From NCBI GenBank assembly GCA_944739405.2, contig OX123187.2:77360450-77424449 (forward strand): DNA of 64,000 bases, written 5' to 3'. Positions 33,326 to 44,535 of the stretch are shown here, one piece after another. How positions within the stretch are numbered: position 1 is the first letter of the stretch; each line of letters opens with the position of its first letter. The notes below the pieces were generated by a model. The model worked only from the letters and a program-made list of their open reading frames with translations. It made no database searches and was not told where the DNA came from. A program made the position numbers and the translations under genes. The stretch comes from Euclidia mi (lineage: Eukaryota; Arthropoda; Insecta; Lepidoptera; Erebidae).

Positions 33326-33976
33326 TTATGACTGCTGGGTTTTTTGTACACGTAGACAGGTAGCACATTTGGATTCCTCGGCTTTCTTCATGCAGTCTTT
33401 TAAGGTGTGTCCAAGATCGCCGCAGTGCCCGCATGTGTCAACAGGTTCCCTACAGAATTTCGCCGCGTGGCCATATTGTTGACACTTATAGCAACGTGTG
33501 ACCAGGGTGAAGTCTTTCACCGGGCATGAAGACCAGTTTATAAATACTCTGTCTTTCGTTATCAGAGCTTTTCGTATGGCTGTGGAAACTTCAATTATGT
33601 AATAACAGGTATCAGCGTCCCTTTTCCCTGATTTATGGCTAAGTTTAATATTTGCTAAAAAGGTCTCTAGATTGACGTCAAGGACTTTGTCTGCTAAGTT
33701 TTGGTGGTAATGGCAGTTAAAGACGTCTTTCTCTTGCATGTTTGTTGGTACTCCTATAATTACGACTCGGGTTTTTCGTTTACGAGGCTCGTCGATAGTA
33801 AGGTCTGAGTGTTTCAATTGTGCGGATTGCCTTAGCTTTTCAATGTCATCTTTGCTGTCAGTGCTTGTCAGACCAGTCATAACTGGTCTGGGATTGGGCG
33901 TGGGTGTTGATTCACGTGAGGGCGAAGCGGTAGGAGAGCGAGGAGTCTTGTTACTCCGGCTGAAAGGGCTCTCCAT
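33326..33976 (-). CDS. LINE D ORF1, Gag-like zinc-knuckle protein
   Basis: A 216-residue open frame from ATG 33976. The N-terminus is Ser/Pro/Thr-rich, an RRM-like middle follows (RKTRVVIIGVPTNMQEKDVF), and the C-terminus has two CCHC knuckles of pattern CX2CX4HX4C: CYKCQQYGHAAKFC and CGHCGDLGHTLKDC. A third starts with CATC and is cut by a stop. Such ORF1 proteins bind LINE RNA. The next frame (ORF2) starts within 70 bp. The stop inside knuckle three suggests mild truncation. Confidence 0.85.
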   Translation of the reverse strand: MESPFSRSNKTPRSPTASPSRESTPTPNPRPVMTGLTSTDSKDDIEKLRQSAQLKHSDLTIDEPRKRKTRVVIIGVPTNMQEKDVFNCHYHQNLADKVLDVNLETFLANIKLSHKSGKRDADTCYYIIEVSTAIRKALITKDRVFINWSSCPVKDFTLVTRCYKCQQYGHAAKFCREPVDTCGHCGDLGHTLKDCMKKAEESKCATCLRVQKTQQS

Positions 33977-34244
33977 GTTTCGTTTGCTTTACTGTTACAC
34001 ACTTATTTTTATTATAATAACTGCACTTTTGTAGGCACGTGTTTTGTTAAACATATGACCCAGATTACGCTGCTGGAAATTGAGGTCACAATTTACGGAG
34101 TGATTATATATTTATCGTAATATGTGATTGACACGACTGTTCTCAACAACGCACGACGAGTGAAAAAGTAAATAACTAGATATAAAAAGGCGTGCGAACG
34201 CAACATGCTTAAAAGCGCACATTAAATTGTTTGTGTTAGTGTCG

Positions 34245-34497
34245 CTGCACACGGGCCACTGGTCACAACCACAAAACGCCGCCACTGGCATATTTCCTGT
34301 AGTTTTCATACATTTTATATGGACTCGCCGCACACGGTTGAAGCGCGTGGCCGCCACACGCTACAATCGTCATTGCGCGCTTCTTGTGGCCCGCACTGCC
34401 ACTAAACGCCTTCAGCCTAAGCGCGCTTCAGCTACTTTGTAGCTGCTTCTTGTGGTGGCGTTTGTGGTTGTGGCCAGTGGCCCGTGTGCGGTGACCC
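34245..34497. mobile_element. TIR element (253 bp) with 9-bp TSD
   Basis: The left end GCACACGGGCCACTGGTCAC and following ACAACCACAAAACGCC pair with the right end, read in reverse complement as GCACACGGGCCACTGGCCAC then ACAACCACAAACGCC. TTAGTGTCG flanks the element at 34236-34244 and 34498-34506. An 8-9 bp TSD fits hAT, P or Mutator-type cut-and-paste elements. There is no coding capacity. Confidence 0.8.
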
Positions 34498-34639
34498 TTA
34501 GTGTCGATTGCGCGATTGATTGGCATAGCGTGCGTAGTGTGCGTGAAGTCTATGCGTACACGTCTCTAGGCGGCGAAAAAATGGCGGTTGATTTGAGCCA
34601 ACGACAAACTTTTCCAAGGCACGGAGGTGTAACACCGCC

Positions 34640-34785
34640 AACCTGCAAACTTTGAGCTTTGAATTGGATAATTCTTAACAGAAAAATCTAATATCCCTTT
34701 TTCTCGACCCGAGAATCGAAACTGAGAACTCATAATCTGCAGTCGCTTACACTACCACTGGGCCACTGAGACAGTCAAAAGTCAT
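34640..34785 (-). mobile_element. SINE head fragment
   Basis: Read on the minus strand: CTCAGTGGCCCAGTGGTAGT (A-box region) near 34770, a degenerate B box (AGTTTCGATTCTC) near 34715, then TTCTGTTAAGAAT as in the SINE at 14247. The 3' part is missing. Confidence 0.6.
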
Positions 34786-34789
34786 TTTA

Positions 34790-35140
34790 TTGTATTAAGC
34801 TACTAATTGGCAGGTAATTATAATTAAATATCAAAACAACACCGATTTTCAATAACGCAACAAAACAAAATTTTCGCGCTGGAATTGAGCTAAGCTGCCA
34901 TAGAATAAAATAAAGTACACTTCAAGAGCTTTCATATGACATATAATTCATCACTGTTGAACAAAGTCCAAAAGTGGGTCCAAAATAAGACATGGCCCTT
35001 TGTCTAATCAAAATTATATTACATGGACAAAAGTTTAAATTGTTATGAATTTGTATTGATATCGGTCGCGTGTTCGTTGGAACTATCAATCATGTACTTG
35101 ACAAATTGCGTAGTATTTATTTGAATTGCTTGAAACTACG
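34790..35140. other. Gene-free stretch
   Basis: No supported feature. Confidence 0.3.
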
Positions 35141-35144
35141 TATA

Positions 35145-35290
35145 GAATCAAAGGCAGCGATAGTCTAGTAAAAATACCAACAGACTGCCCTACAGGGTAT
35201 ATCGAGCCAATGGCGCGCACCATTGACTTTACGAAGTTATGTGACTATTATATTTTTAGTTATTGCTTGCCCACGTGCACATACCCTCAC
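35145..35290 (+). mobile_element. SINE family B head fragment
   Basis: GATAGTCTAGTAAAAATACC AACAGACTGCC and GGCGCGCACCATTGAC line up with the SINE head at 57605-57700. The A and B boxes are both mutated (B box reads ATCGAGCCAATGG). A 137-codon open frame starting here is therefore repeat-derived in its first third. Confidence 0.65.
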
Positions 35291-35294
35291 ATGA

Positions 35295-36290
35295 GACATG
35301 CGCGTTCTTCGAGCGTGTGCTCGGCGTGCACCCGGCGTTCGTTCAGCGTACGCCTGGCGTCTATTCAGCCTGTGCCCAACGTTCCCTTTGTACTACAGAG
35401 CACGTTGTGCGCAGCTTGTAACATGATGATTGCACGTTGTTATGATGTGACAATAAAGGAATTCCTTACTTACTTATATACCAATATTGATTTTACTCAA
35501 CCTCTGTCATTATTTACGCGTTCATACAACATTTATTAACACTCAGACGTCTTTTTGAAAAGATACATATTGTCGTTAATGTATAAAAATATGTGTCGAA
35601 GTTGTATAAAACAATCCATGAAAATCTGTCATTCAAACATTCCATACGACATTGTATTTTTGCCTTAACAGCCCAATGGAGAACAGAATGCCTAATGTAA
35701 CTTTCAAATCATATAATTGAAGTGAGCAACCAACCTTTCAGCAAACGGTGTCGTTCACGCTAACAATATCATGCCAAATCACTGTTTAACTGTTAAAAGA
35801 GTAAGGCAAATATTAAACGTTCCCAAATAAAGGTAATTTAAAATAGAACAATATTTTCTATAGAGTTGGTGTATAAATAATTTCGTGCGTCGACGCTTGT
35901 TTACGTTAAATAACGTAGCTTAGGACAAAAGGGTTGTCTGTTAAACATGAATTTTGGTCGAAGATTCTTAGGTTTTGGATTGGACTATCGAGTGACAATC
36001 TGTAATATGAAGTGACATAGATTTAATACCTAGGTATATCATTATTTTCTTAAAATGTACTGTTTTCATTTTCTTAATATAATTTAACAATCAAAACCCA
36101 GTATTGAACCTTTTTTTCTCTATCACACTTATCACAGAGTAATATTATATGAGAATATGCTATGTTTTTAGCTTCAATAACTTAGGCTGCACGATGATAA
36201 GTCAGTAAGAAGAAGGAAAAATGATTTTAACATTATAGTCGTAACTTACATCAATATAACTAACTTTACACTTCAAGCAAATACAATTTT
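35295..36290. other. Gene-free stretch
   Basis: A GC-richer patch (35280-35420) with repeated GCGTTC/GCGTAC words precedes AATAAAGGAATTCC near 35452, reminiscent of an LTR end, but no partner LTR or primer site was found. Confidence 0.3.
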
Positions 36291-36296
36291 ATTTAT

Positions 36297-36545
36297 TTAT
36301 TTATCACGCCTGTATTCCCGAAAGAGTATGCAGAGGTGTAATATTACACCTACATTTCGCCATGAATTTTTAGGTCCCACGTAATAGGGGGCGAGCCTAT
36401 TGCCGTTACCGGGCACATCACCAGACTCCGTGCTCTACTGAGAATTCGCAAAAACCCAGTAACACTTTTGCCTGATCCGGGAATCGAACCCAGGACCTCA
36501 GATCAGCAGTCGCATACGCTATCACTGAGGCAATCTAGGCAAATA
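36297..36545 (-). mobile_element. SINE family A
   Basis: The head is at the right: minus-strand A-box region near 36530, B box GGTTCGATTCC at about 36482-36492 (plus strand GGAATCGAACC). The core has GGGCGAGCCTATTGCCG (plus strand) and the tail, at the left, is the inverse of GGCGTGA. The head-core-tail order agrees with 51990-52275. Confidence 0.85.
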
Positions 36546-36549
36546 AAAC

Positions 36550-37950
36550 TAACTATTTAATATAGAAAATAAATCTGTTTGAATTAAAGTAGCTTCACTG
36601 ACGGCGCGGCGGCACCATAACAGGTTTTTATGTTACTAGTGGCTTATCTTAATACTCGTATTACTGATTTTCATCGTCAGCACTGAACACAGCGGCAAGT
36701 GGAAGGGTTTGTTCATAACATGGGACAAAACTATTTGTGATCCAATAATTTTATTGTTGTTTCGAGTCTGCGCGGTCCTCGCAAATTTAAATCTAGTGCG
36801 GGAGTTTTCATTAAAAAGACTAGAAAACTAATTTTCTTTTAAAATAAATACATGAAACTTTGAACACAATTCCTGTCGTCGTAGCCAATACTTACATATA
36901 TCTCAACGTGACAATACTATAAATGCCAACCGTAACCCTTTTCTGAACTCGACGTAAAGCTTCAACGAAGTCAAACTTCGTACTATATATCACAGCCTTG
37001 AGTGTTAATCCAATATCCATTTGCACGAACTCTGGTGTAAAAGTTGGTTAATTAAAATAATGAAAACAACCTTTAACATTTTAGTATTCAACGTAAACTT
37101 TTCGAAATGTCTCCGTTACGATCAAGTAAATCCTCCTGAGTTTCATTGCGAAAGCGATCCAATATCCACCTCATTACAAAGGTAGAACCGAATGCTCGGG
37201 ACAAATTAAAGCTTGGTTAGGACACAAATGCTCGTCGTTCCTACATATGGCCATACGTTTCAATTTCCCAATTTTTTGGGGAAACGAAATTAATTTGCGT
37301 TTTATGTTGTCTTTTTAGGTACAATTACGTAAAGTTATCAGTAACCAAAAAAAAAACATTTTATATTTTTACCTTTTATGTTAAAACTTTATTTATTGTT
37401 TTTGTTACAGAAAAAAAAATCCTGATAAATTTATAATTGTTATATTTTATCTGGGCGTTTTGCTGAAACTCATTATAAGGTTCACACGATTACATCTAAA
37501 TCATAAACAAGTACGCATTGTGATATAATTAGAAGCCGAGAATTATTATTTCCAGAAATATAGTTATGGTACTACGTTTTTAACTGTACAGTGGAAGCAC
37601 ATTTATTAAATTAAATACTAGTACGCCATGTCAAAGGGAAGCCAACTTTCATGTTTAATTATTGGATTGTTTGTTTTAGTTAATTTAAACATTTTCAAAT
37701 GCACATGCTTGAAAGATGTAGCAGTAGTCTAAGCAGTCTATATATTTAAATATAGTAAGTCCTTGTTTTGCAGTAATCCAGTGATCATTTAAAACTACTA
37801 CTTTCATTACAAAAAAAATACGTTTACATTGAATGATTCCCCAGCTTTGGTAATACTTCCGACAAATCTTCTTGTACAAACAATGCCATCAATTAAATAT
37901 TCCAATTCGAAAAATTCCCTACAGACTAGTACGTCGTACGACTAGTATCA
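36550..37950. other. Gene-free AT-rich stretch
   Basis: No coding, tRNA-like or TE signal seen. Confidence 0.4.
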
Positions 37951-37954
37951 TGGT

Positions 37955-38690
37955 TACGTAGAATCAGTACTAAGGTATGGTGTTATCTTTTAGGGTAACT
38001 CGATGGACAATGTGATGATATTTAGAGCCCAGAAGAGATGTGTAAGGGCCATTGTGAAGTTGAAACAGACTGATAGCTGTAAACCCTTTTTTATGAGTTT
38101 GAAACTATTATCGCTTCCATGCCTTTATATCTATGAGGCCGCTGTCTTTGTTATTACTCATAATTATTTATTTGAACGCTTAAATATTAAGCGTAATAAT
38201 CACAAAGTATGTTTTCCATCAAACAATACAGCGCAATTTAGCAATAGTATATTCTGTATGGCCCCTCGAATTTATAACCATTTACCGTTAAACATATTAA
38301 GATGCTCCAACATAGATAAATTTAAAGCGTTATTGTAACAATTTCCTATTAATAAGGCATACTACAGTATTCAAGAATTTCTCGAAGACAAATAATATGA
38401 TATTTAATAAAATTAGCTGTGACATGTAGGTAACCAAATTGACTTTCCATATAAAATATAACCTTGATTGACTTATTTGATTGTATTATTTTTTTGACGT
38501 GTGTACTTTATTTATAATTAGAACATAATATTGTTTCAAATTTTTTTATATAACCATAATAAAATATGATGAACATTGCATGCCAAATGGCAGAATATAG
38601 CCGCACTAATGTTTATTCTGTGACTGACAAAACAATGTAAACATTTATGTATCACCTATATTCGAATTATATTATTTGAATTTGAAGACT
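37955..38690 (+). pseudogene. Jockey/CR1-group LINE, RT C-terminal fragment plus 3' UTR
   Basis: From about 37965 the translation gives a degraded RYGVIF-GNS block and then an open stretch 38003-38338 with RAQKRCVRAIVKLKQTDSC, LPCLYIYEAAVFV and MAPRIYNHLPLNI, all characteristic of the post-RT region. A 3' UTR with a TTTGAATTTGAAG end follows near 38690. 5' truncated. Confidence 0.8.
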
Positions 38691-38692
38691 AT

Positions 38693-39165
38693 CCCTTAAG
38701 TAATCTATCAGTCTATCATCAATTATTGTATCCCGGCTTGGGGTGGAGCAGCCAAACAAAAGTTTCTCCAGGTGGAACGTGCATAAAGAGCTGTTCTCAA
38801 GGTGATGCTAAATAAACCATTTAGATACCCTACCAAACAACTCTATGAGGAATGCAAAGTACTAACTGCCAGCCAGCTCTTTGTGCTACGAGCTGCAATC
38901 TGGAAACACCAACTAATGCCCCCACCTGACACAAATAAACGCAAAAATAGGCTTATATGCCCCACACAACCTCATCAAACCTCATTCGCCAGAAAACAAC
39001 TTAATATAATTAGCTCTTTAATCTACAAGAATATCCATAAACAAATTCATTTCACAAATCTGAATAAGCAACAAGCTCAGAGGAAAATACTAAATTGGGT
39101 ACTTGAACTTGACTATTCTCAAACTGAATTATTACTTACATGCCTGTCATAACACATAATTATAC
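38693..39165 (+). pseudogene. Second LINE RT C-terminal fragment, LINE D-related
   Basis: After a frameshifted start (YPGLGWSS, matching TTWGGAG of LINE D), the open frame 38802-39152 reads VMLNKPFRYPTKQLYEECKV, LTASQLFVLRAAIWKHQ and a basic C-terminus to a stop at 39152. It is colinear with 30088-29699. It starts exactly where the previous fragment ends, so one may have landed in or beside the other. Confidence 0.8.
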
Positions 39166-39171
39166 TTTCAT

Positions 39172-39445
39172 AATAGCGGCGGTAGCCCTGTGGTGTACGT
39201 AACGGACTGTCGAGATGATGGTCTCGGGTTCGATCCCCAGGTACCTCGGGCACACACCTCTGACTTTTCGCAGTTATGTGTGTATTAAAAAATGTTAATT
39301 ATCGCTCGCTTAATAATGTGCCCGGTAGATGGCAATAGGCTCGCCCCCTATTACATTGGGACCGAAACATATCTGGCGAAGTGTGGGTGTGTAATACACC
39401 TCTGCCTACCCATTCGGGGATAAAAAAAGGCGTGAAGATATGTTT
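39172..39445 (+). mobile_element. SINE with family A core and tail
   Basis: B box GGTTCGATCCC near 39228. The second half carries GTGCCCGGTAGATGGCAATA and GGCTCGCCCCCTATTAC, and the tail CCTCTGCCTACCCATTCGGG followed by AAAAGGCGTGAAGATATG. The head region (GGGCACACACC TCTGACTTTTCGC) is family B-like, so the copy looks chimeric. Confidence 0.75.
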
Positions 39446-39477
39446 GAGATATGTTATACTTTCAGTACAATAACTTT

Positions 39478-39569
39478 TAACACATACGAACACACGCACA
39501 CACACACACAAACACACACACACACAACACCCACACATAAAGCACACACACATACAGCCACCCACACAT

Positions 39570-39600
<31 letters not shown>

Positions 39601-39618
39601 TACATGCACACACGCATA
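39478..39618. repeat. (CA)n microsatellite, interrupted
   Basis: About 140 bp of ACAC with interruptions (AAACAC, ACCCAC, ACATAC, ACGCGCGC). It generates a Cys/Val-rich open frame on the minus strand that is not a gene. Confidence 0.97.
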
Positions 39619-40249
39619 ATTCAAATTCATACGTCCCCACGCAAGTATTCCCATCTTCACTAATACGCAACATATATACTAAAAGGTTTAATTGTATACA
39701 AGACACCAGCAGAACACTGTCTCCCATGTAACAGGTCACCCTAGTTTGGGAGGCTAAAAAACTAAAAACACAGATGTTTGTAACAAAAAGGTTTAAGTTC
39801 AATAATTAAATTATATAATTATATAAAGCCCTTTGACCATAGCAATTCCCTCTCGCTCAGACCTTGTTGTTTATTACTTACGACCTTATATGTAGTCCCA
39901 AGATACAAGTTCATTATTCGCCAATAAGGCTTAAATTCAGATGTTCGCTCACTAAAGAATATTCAGGCTATTTTTGTGAGGAAAGCAATCAGAAGCTGTT
40001 TAATTTAGTATCACTTAGTTTACTCAATCTGACTGCACGTATGGCACAGTGTAGTCTAAATATGAACAATGACATGAATTGTACTGCCACTGGCATTACG
40101 CGGCTGCTTTTTCAGTCTGTTTGCATCTGTGTCATACAAATCTTATTGAGATGCATTGTATTGGTCCGCGCTCTCTTATCTCTTATTTTGTTTGTGTTAT
40201 TTAATGTATAACGCAAACAAAATAATACGTCTTTTCCTTCACTGTATTT

Positions 40250-41076
40250 TGTAACGTAATACTACACGTATTGCGTTATAATATCTCGCAGGCGCTTAAC
40301 GCCAGCTTAGCCGTTCGCAATATTACCTAATATGGTCATGTTCACCAGCCCAAGGCAGTTGTGAGTCATAGATTTATGCCTATATAAGATGGGTGCGCGT
40401 TGTAGAATGGTCACTTTCCCTAGACATCGGAACGCTGCCGCTACACCTCGCGATTATTCTACATTCTACTTCCTATCTACTGTCCCGCTGGGGGTAAGCA
40501 TATTCTAGTTGTCTGTGTGCCTATATGTTCTGTCTGTAGTATCTGTGTCTCCTAAGCATAACAGCCGATCTAGGGACAGCCTGTTCCTGACCGGTTGTTG
40601 TGTATTCTCTATGCTGTTTCCAGTTCACCCTACGAGCTCACTGCACCTGTCTTCTTCCTACGGGCTGACGTTCTTCCTACGGGCTACAAGCCACGAGCTG
40701 TTGGCGCCGTGCCGCTACTAGCCAGCTGCCACCCAAGCCTCCGTTCCTGCCTACGAGCTCCTACAGCCAGGCCACGGACGCCTGAGCCTGACCGCTCGAC
40801 CCACATCGGCTGCACCGCCTGAGACCCGCTCAGCCTGAACATCGACCACAGAGCTGCCTGCGCAGCGCACCTTGGCCAGCTCATCGGCGACCCTTCGAGC
40901 AGCTACCCTGCGAGCGTCGGAGAGCAGCAGGAGTCTACACTCCAGCCAGCTCAGGCCAGTGCTTACCTAGTTCGGTCATACTGTATGTAAGCGGTAGTGA
41001 GACATAATAAAGAACCTGTTCAGCCTAGCAGTGTTTCTCTCGAACCCCGACATCCTACCTGAGATCCTCCGTCTCA
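40250..41076 (+). repeat. Ty3/Gypsy LTR 1 (827 bp)
   Basis: It starts TGTAACGTAATACTACACG and ends CCTCCGTCTCA (TG...CA). A TATATAAG promoter box is at 40381-40388 and AATAAA at 41006-41011, giving a plausible U3-R-U5 order. The 70-codon frames inside are repeated exactly in the other LTRs and are not genes. Confidence 0.93.
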
Positions 41077-41077
41077 G

Positions 41078-41095
41078 TGGCGCCCATCTCTATTT
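41078..41095 (+). other. Primer-binding site, internal region 1
   Basis: TGGCGCCCATC begins one base after the LTR, the position expected for the tRNA primer site of Ty3/Gypsy elements. TGGCGCCC agrees with the 3' end of a tRNA (Lys-type sites start this way in several retroelements). The second copy is at 43221. Confidence 0.75.
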
Positions 41096-41466
41096 GTCTC
41101 ACTTCTAATTACTGCAGTTGTTCTTGTTTAGGAGGTCAGTCTTTGTAAACGAGGAGGTGCAGACATCAGCGAACTGGTACGTAATATCTAACTTGTGTGT
41201 ATCTGTGTATTGCTGTCTATCTTTAATTTCTATTCTTGTATACCTATTATGTGTTATCTTACTATTGTCTAATTCAAATTTCAACTACCGATTCCGTACG
41301 TAACTGTTCGCAATTTGAAATAACCGTTTTTTATTTTTGCAAGTCACTATCTATTGTCTACATTTTTACACCGAATCGTCGTAGTTTCTTTGTAAAGCAG
41401 AACTATTGCACACGGAGGGCTGTAATATACTTACGTTCTTTTCTATCATACTTATGTTATATCATC

Positions 41467-41853
41467 ATGAGCACTAACCCTATCAAGTACTTTCTACTTA
41501 ATAAAAATGAATTGGCCTACGAGGTCGCTATTCGCGGAGAGGAGCTGGCTACCTCTGTTTTAGGTTTACGGAAGCAGCTACCTAAACTACTCGAGCTGAT
41601 TCCGAATGACGAAATCCTAGAGTCAGGCCTAGACATAGCAGACGACTTCAAGGGAGCTAGCCTGTCAGTTACCGATTTAGATTCGCGAATCTCTTCCCTT
41701 AAGGAGCTATACGACCACAACTTGGCTAAGCGAACTACGGCTTTGCACAACCAGGTCTACCACAGATTGGGGAGATTAGACAAATCCGAACCTAAATAAG
41801 GCAAGAAAATATCCGACCTGACTGAGCGCTTTCGGATGCTGTCGGCAGAGAAC
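41467..41853 (+). pseudogene. Truncated Gag N-terminus, internal region 1
   Basis: ATG 41467 opens 110 residues: MSTNPIKYFLLNKNELAYEV, ELIPNDEILESGLDIADDF, then the NLAKRTTALHNQVYHRLGRL block, with stop at 41797. Decayed codons (KKISDLTERFRMLSAEN) continue to 41853, where sequence jumps to integrase. The overlapping part aligns with the Gag at 23544, so both belong to one family. Without the Gag core it cannot form particles and would need a helper. Confidence 0.85.
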
Positions 41854-41861
41854 TAGTAACT

Positions 41862-42245
41862 TGCAGTTCACACTATATTGATGCCGAGTCAGATGATGTT
41901 ATTTATATACCTAGGGATTCTTATGCTGAAAATATAGGCTGTCTATCAAGTATTTTCGATAAGGTCCAGTCTCTTTTAATCCAAGCTCACGCTAGAAACT
42001 CACACACATACAACTTACGTCGTAAACCGGCTGAGTTTAACATAGGTGATACCGTATGGAAAAGAACCTACTATCTAAGCGATAAGGACAAATCATTTAG
42101 CAAAAAACTGGCTCCCAAGTTTACCAAGTGTACTATTATTGCTAAAAAGTCACCACTAGTATACGAATTAGCGGATTCGTCGGGTAAATCTATTGGCAGT
42201 TGGCACATTAAAGATTTAAAACTAATTAACTACACTGATTCCTAA
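41862..42245 (+). pseudogene. Integrase C-terminal remnant, internal region 1
   Basis: The open stretch YIDAESDDVIYIPRDSYAEN, QSLLIQAHARNSHTYNLRR, FNIGDTVWKRTYYLSDKDK and KKLAPKFTKCTIIAKKSPLV ending in SWHIKDLKLINYTDS is typical of the C-terminal beta-barrel end of Gypsy integrase. It is in a different frame from the Gag. HHCC and DDE domains are absent. Confidence 0.87.
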
Positions 42246-42380
42246 CCTAAATAGATTCTTTCATTGTACCTACCTGCAGTTGAGTTTCATAGTCACTATC
42301 TACTTAGCACTGTCAACAGAAGTTCGGAGGACTTAGTTAGACGGATTTTTCTTGTCTAGACACGAAAAATCCTGCTGTAC

Positions 42381-42390
42381 AGAGCGGGGT
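42381..42390 (+). other. Polypurine tract candidate, internal region 1
   Basis: AGAGCGGGGT lies 2 bp upstream of LTR 2, where the plus-strand primer tract should be. The second copy is at 44524-44533 before LTR 3. Confidence 0.55.
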
Positions 42391-42392
42391 AT

Positions 42393-43219
42393 TGTAACGT
42401 AATACTACACGTATTGCGTTATAATATCTCGCAGGCGCTTAACGCCAGCTTAGCCGTTCGCAATATTACCTAATATGGTCATGTTCACCAGCCCAAAGCA
42501 GTTGTGAGTCATAGATTTATGCCTATATAAGATGGGTGCGCGTTGTAGAATGATCACTTTCCCTAGACATCGGAACGCTGCCGCTACACCTCGCGATTAT
42601 TCTACATTCTACTTCCTATCTACTGTCCCGCTGGGGGTAAGCATATTCTAGTTGTCTGTGTGCCTATATGTTCTGTCTGTAGTATCTGTGTCTCCTAAGC
42701 ATAACAGCCGATCTAGGGACAGCCTGTTCCTGACCGGTTGTTGTGTATTCTCTATGCTGTTTCCAGTTCACCCTACGAGCTCACTGCACCTGTCTTCTTC
42801 CTACGGGCTGACGTTCTTCCTACGGGCTACAAGCCACGAGCTGTTGGCGCCGTGCCGCTACTAGCCAGCTGCCACCCAAGCCTCCGTTCCTGCCTACGAG
42901 CTCCTACAGCCAGGCCACGGACGCCTGAGCCTGACCGCTCGACCCACATCGGCTGCACCGCCTGAGACCCGCTCAGCCTGAACATCGACCACAGAGCTGC
43001 CTGCGCAGCGCACCTTGGCCAGCTCATCGGCGACCCTTCGAGCAGCTACCCTGCGAGCGTCGGAGAGCAGCAGGAGTCTACACTCCAGCCAGCTCAGGCC
43101 AGTGCTTACCTAGTTCGGTCATACTGTATGTAAGCGGTAGTGAGACATAATAAAGAACCTGTTCAGCCTAGCAGTGTTTCTCTCGAACCCCGACATCCTA
43201 CCTGAGATCCTCCGTCTCA
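42393..43219 (+). repeat. Ty3/Gypsy LTR 2 (827 bp), shared by both units
   Basis: Same limits and signals as LTR 1 at an offset of 2143 bp. There is no TSD on either side of it: internal sequence continues directly on both flanks. Confidence 0.93.
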
Positions 43220-43609
43220 GTGGCGCCCATCTCTATTTGTCTCACTTCTAATTACTGCAGTTGTTCTTGTTTAGGAGGTCAGTCTTTGTAAACGAGGAGG
43301 TGCAGACATCAGCGAACTGGTACGTAATATCTAACTTGTGTGTATCTGTGTATTGCTGTCTATCTTTAATTTCTATTCTTGTATACCTATTATGTGTTAT
43401 CTTACTATTGTCTAATTCAAATTTCAACTACCGATTCCGTACGTAACTGTTCGCAATTTGAAATAACCGTTTTTTATTTTTGCAAGTCACTATCTATTGT
43501 CTACATTTTTACACCGAATCGTCGTAGTTTCTTTGTAAAGCAGAACTATTGCACACGGAGGGCTGTAATATACTTACGTTCTTTTCTATCATACTTATGT
43601 TATATCATC

Positions 43610-43996
43610 ATGAGCACTAACCCTATCAAGTACTTTCTACTTAATAAAAATGAATTGGCCTACGAGGTCGCTATTCGCGGAGAGGAGCTGGCTACCTCTG
43701 TTTTAGGTTTACGGAAGCAGCTACCTAAACTACTCGAGCTGATTCCGAATGACGAAATCCTAGAGTCAGGCCTAGACATAGCAGACGACTTCAAGGGAGC
43801 TAGCCTGTCAGTTACCGATTTAGATTCGCGAATCTCTTCCCTTAAGGAGCTATACGACCACAACTTGGCTAAGCGAACTACGGCTTTGCACAACCAGGTC
43901 TACCACAGATTGGGGAGATTAGACAAATCCGAACCTAAATAAGGCAAGAAAATATCCGACCTGACTGAGCGCTTTCGGATGCTGTCGGCAGAGAAC
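43610..43996 (+). pseudogene. Truncated Gag N-terminus, internal region 2
   Basis: Identical by eye to 41467-41853, including the stop at the end of the 110-residue frame (43940-43942). The shared stop and the shared deletion show that the two units were copied after the lesion arose. Confidence 0.88.
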
Positions 43997-44004
43997 TAGT
44001 AACT

Positions 44005-44388
44005 TGCAGTTCACACTATATTGATGCCGAGTCAGATGATGTTATTTATATACCTAGGGATTCTTATGCTGAAAATATAGGCTGTCTATCAAGTATTTTC
44101 GATAAGGTCCAGTCTCTTTTAATCCAAGCTCACGCTAGAAACTCACACACATACAACTTACGTCGTAAACCGGCTGAGTTTAACATAGGTGATACCGTAT
44201 GGAAAAGAACCTACTATCTAAGCGATAAGGACAAATCATTTAGCAAAAAACTGGCTCCCAAGTTTACCAAGTGTACTATTATTGCTAAAAAGTCACCACT
44301 AGTATACGAATTAGCGGATTCGTCGGGTAAATCTATTGGCAGTTGGCACATTAAAGATTTAAAACTAATTAACTACACTGATTCCTGA
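44005..44388 (+). pseudogene. Integrase C-terminal remnant, internal region 2
   Basis: As in unit 1; the only difference seen is the terminal stop, TGA here against TAA at 42243-42245. Confidence 0.87.
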
Positions 44389-44535
44389 CCTAAATAGATT
44401 CTTTCATTGTACCTACCTGCAGTTGAGTTTCATAGTCACTATCTACTTAGCACTGTCAACAGAAGTTCGGAGGACTTAGTTAGACGGATTTTTCTTGTCT
44501 AGACACGAAAAATCCTGCTGTACAGAGCGGGGTAT

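Larger units (their letters stand above)
29290..34010 (-). mobile_element. LINE D, near full-length jockey-group element
   Basis: Reading right to left: ORF1 with zinc knuckles (33976-33326), endonuclease part 1 (33260-32766), a nested LINE (32760-32107), endonuclease part 2 (32101-31321), RT (about 31190-29690), and a 3' UTR ending in (TTGAATTTGAAT)-type repeats near 29300. It is the most complete LINE in the window, inactivated by frameshifts and the nested insertion. Confidence 0.85.

Noticed and set aside
35126..35539. 137-codon frame as a gene
   Set aside because: Its first third is a SINE head, and the rest has no recognisable domain.
39299..39802. 167-codon Cys/Val-rich minus-strand frame
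   Set aside because: It is the translation of the (CA)n microsatellite and a SINE; no independent coding evidence.
40509..40884. Three short frames repeated three times at 2143-bp spacing
   Set aside because: They lie within LTR sequence; repetition reflects the LTR copies, not genes.
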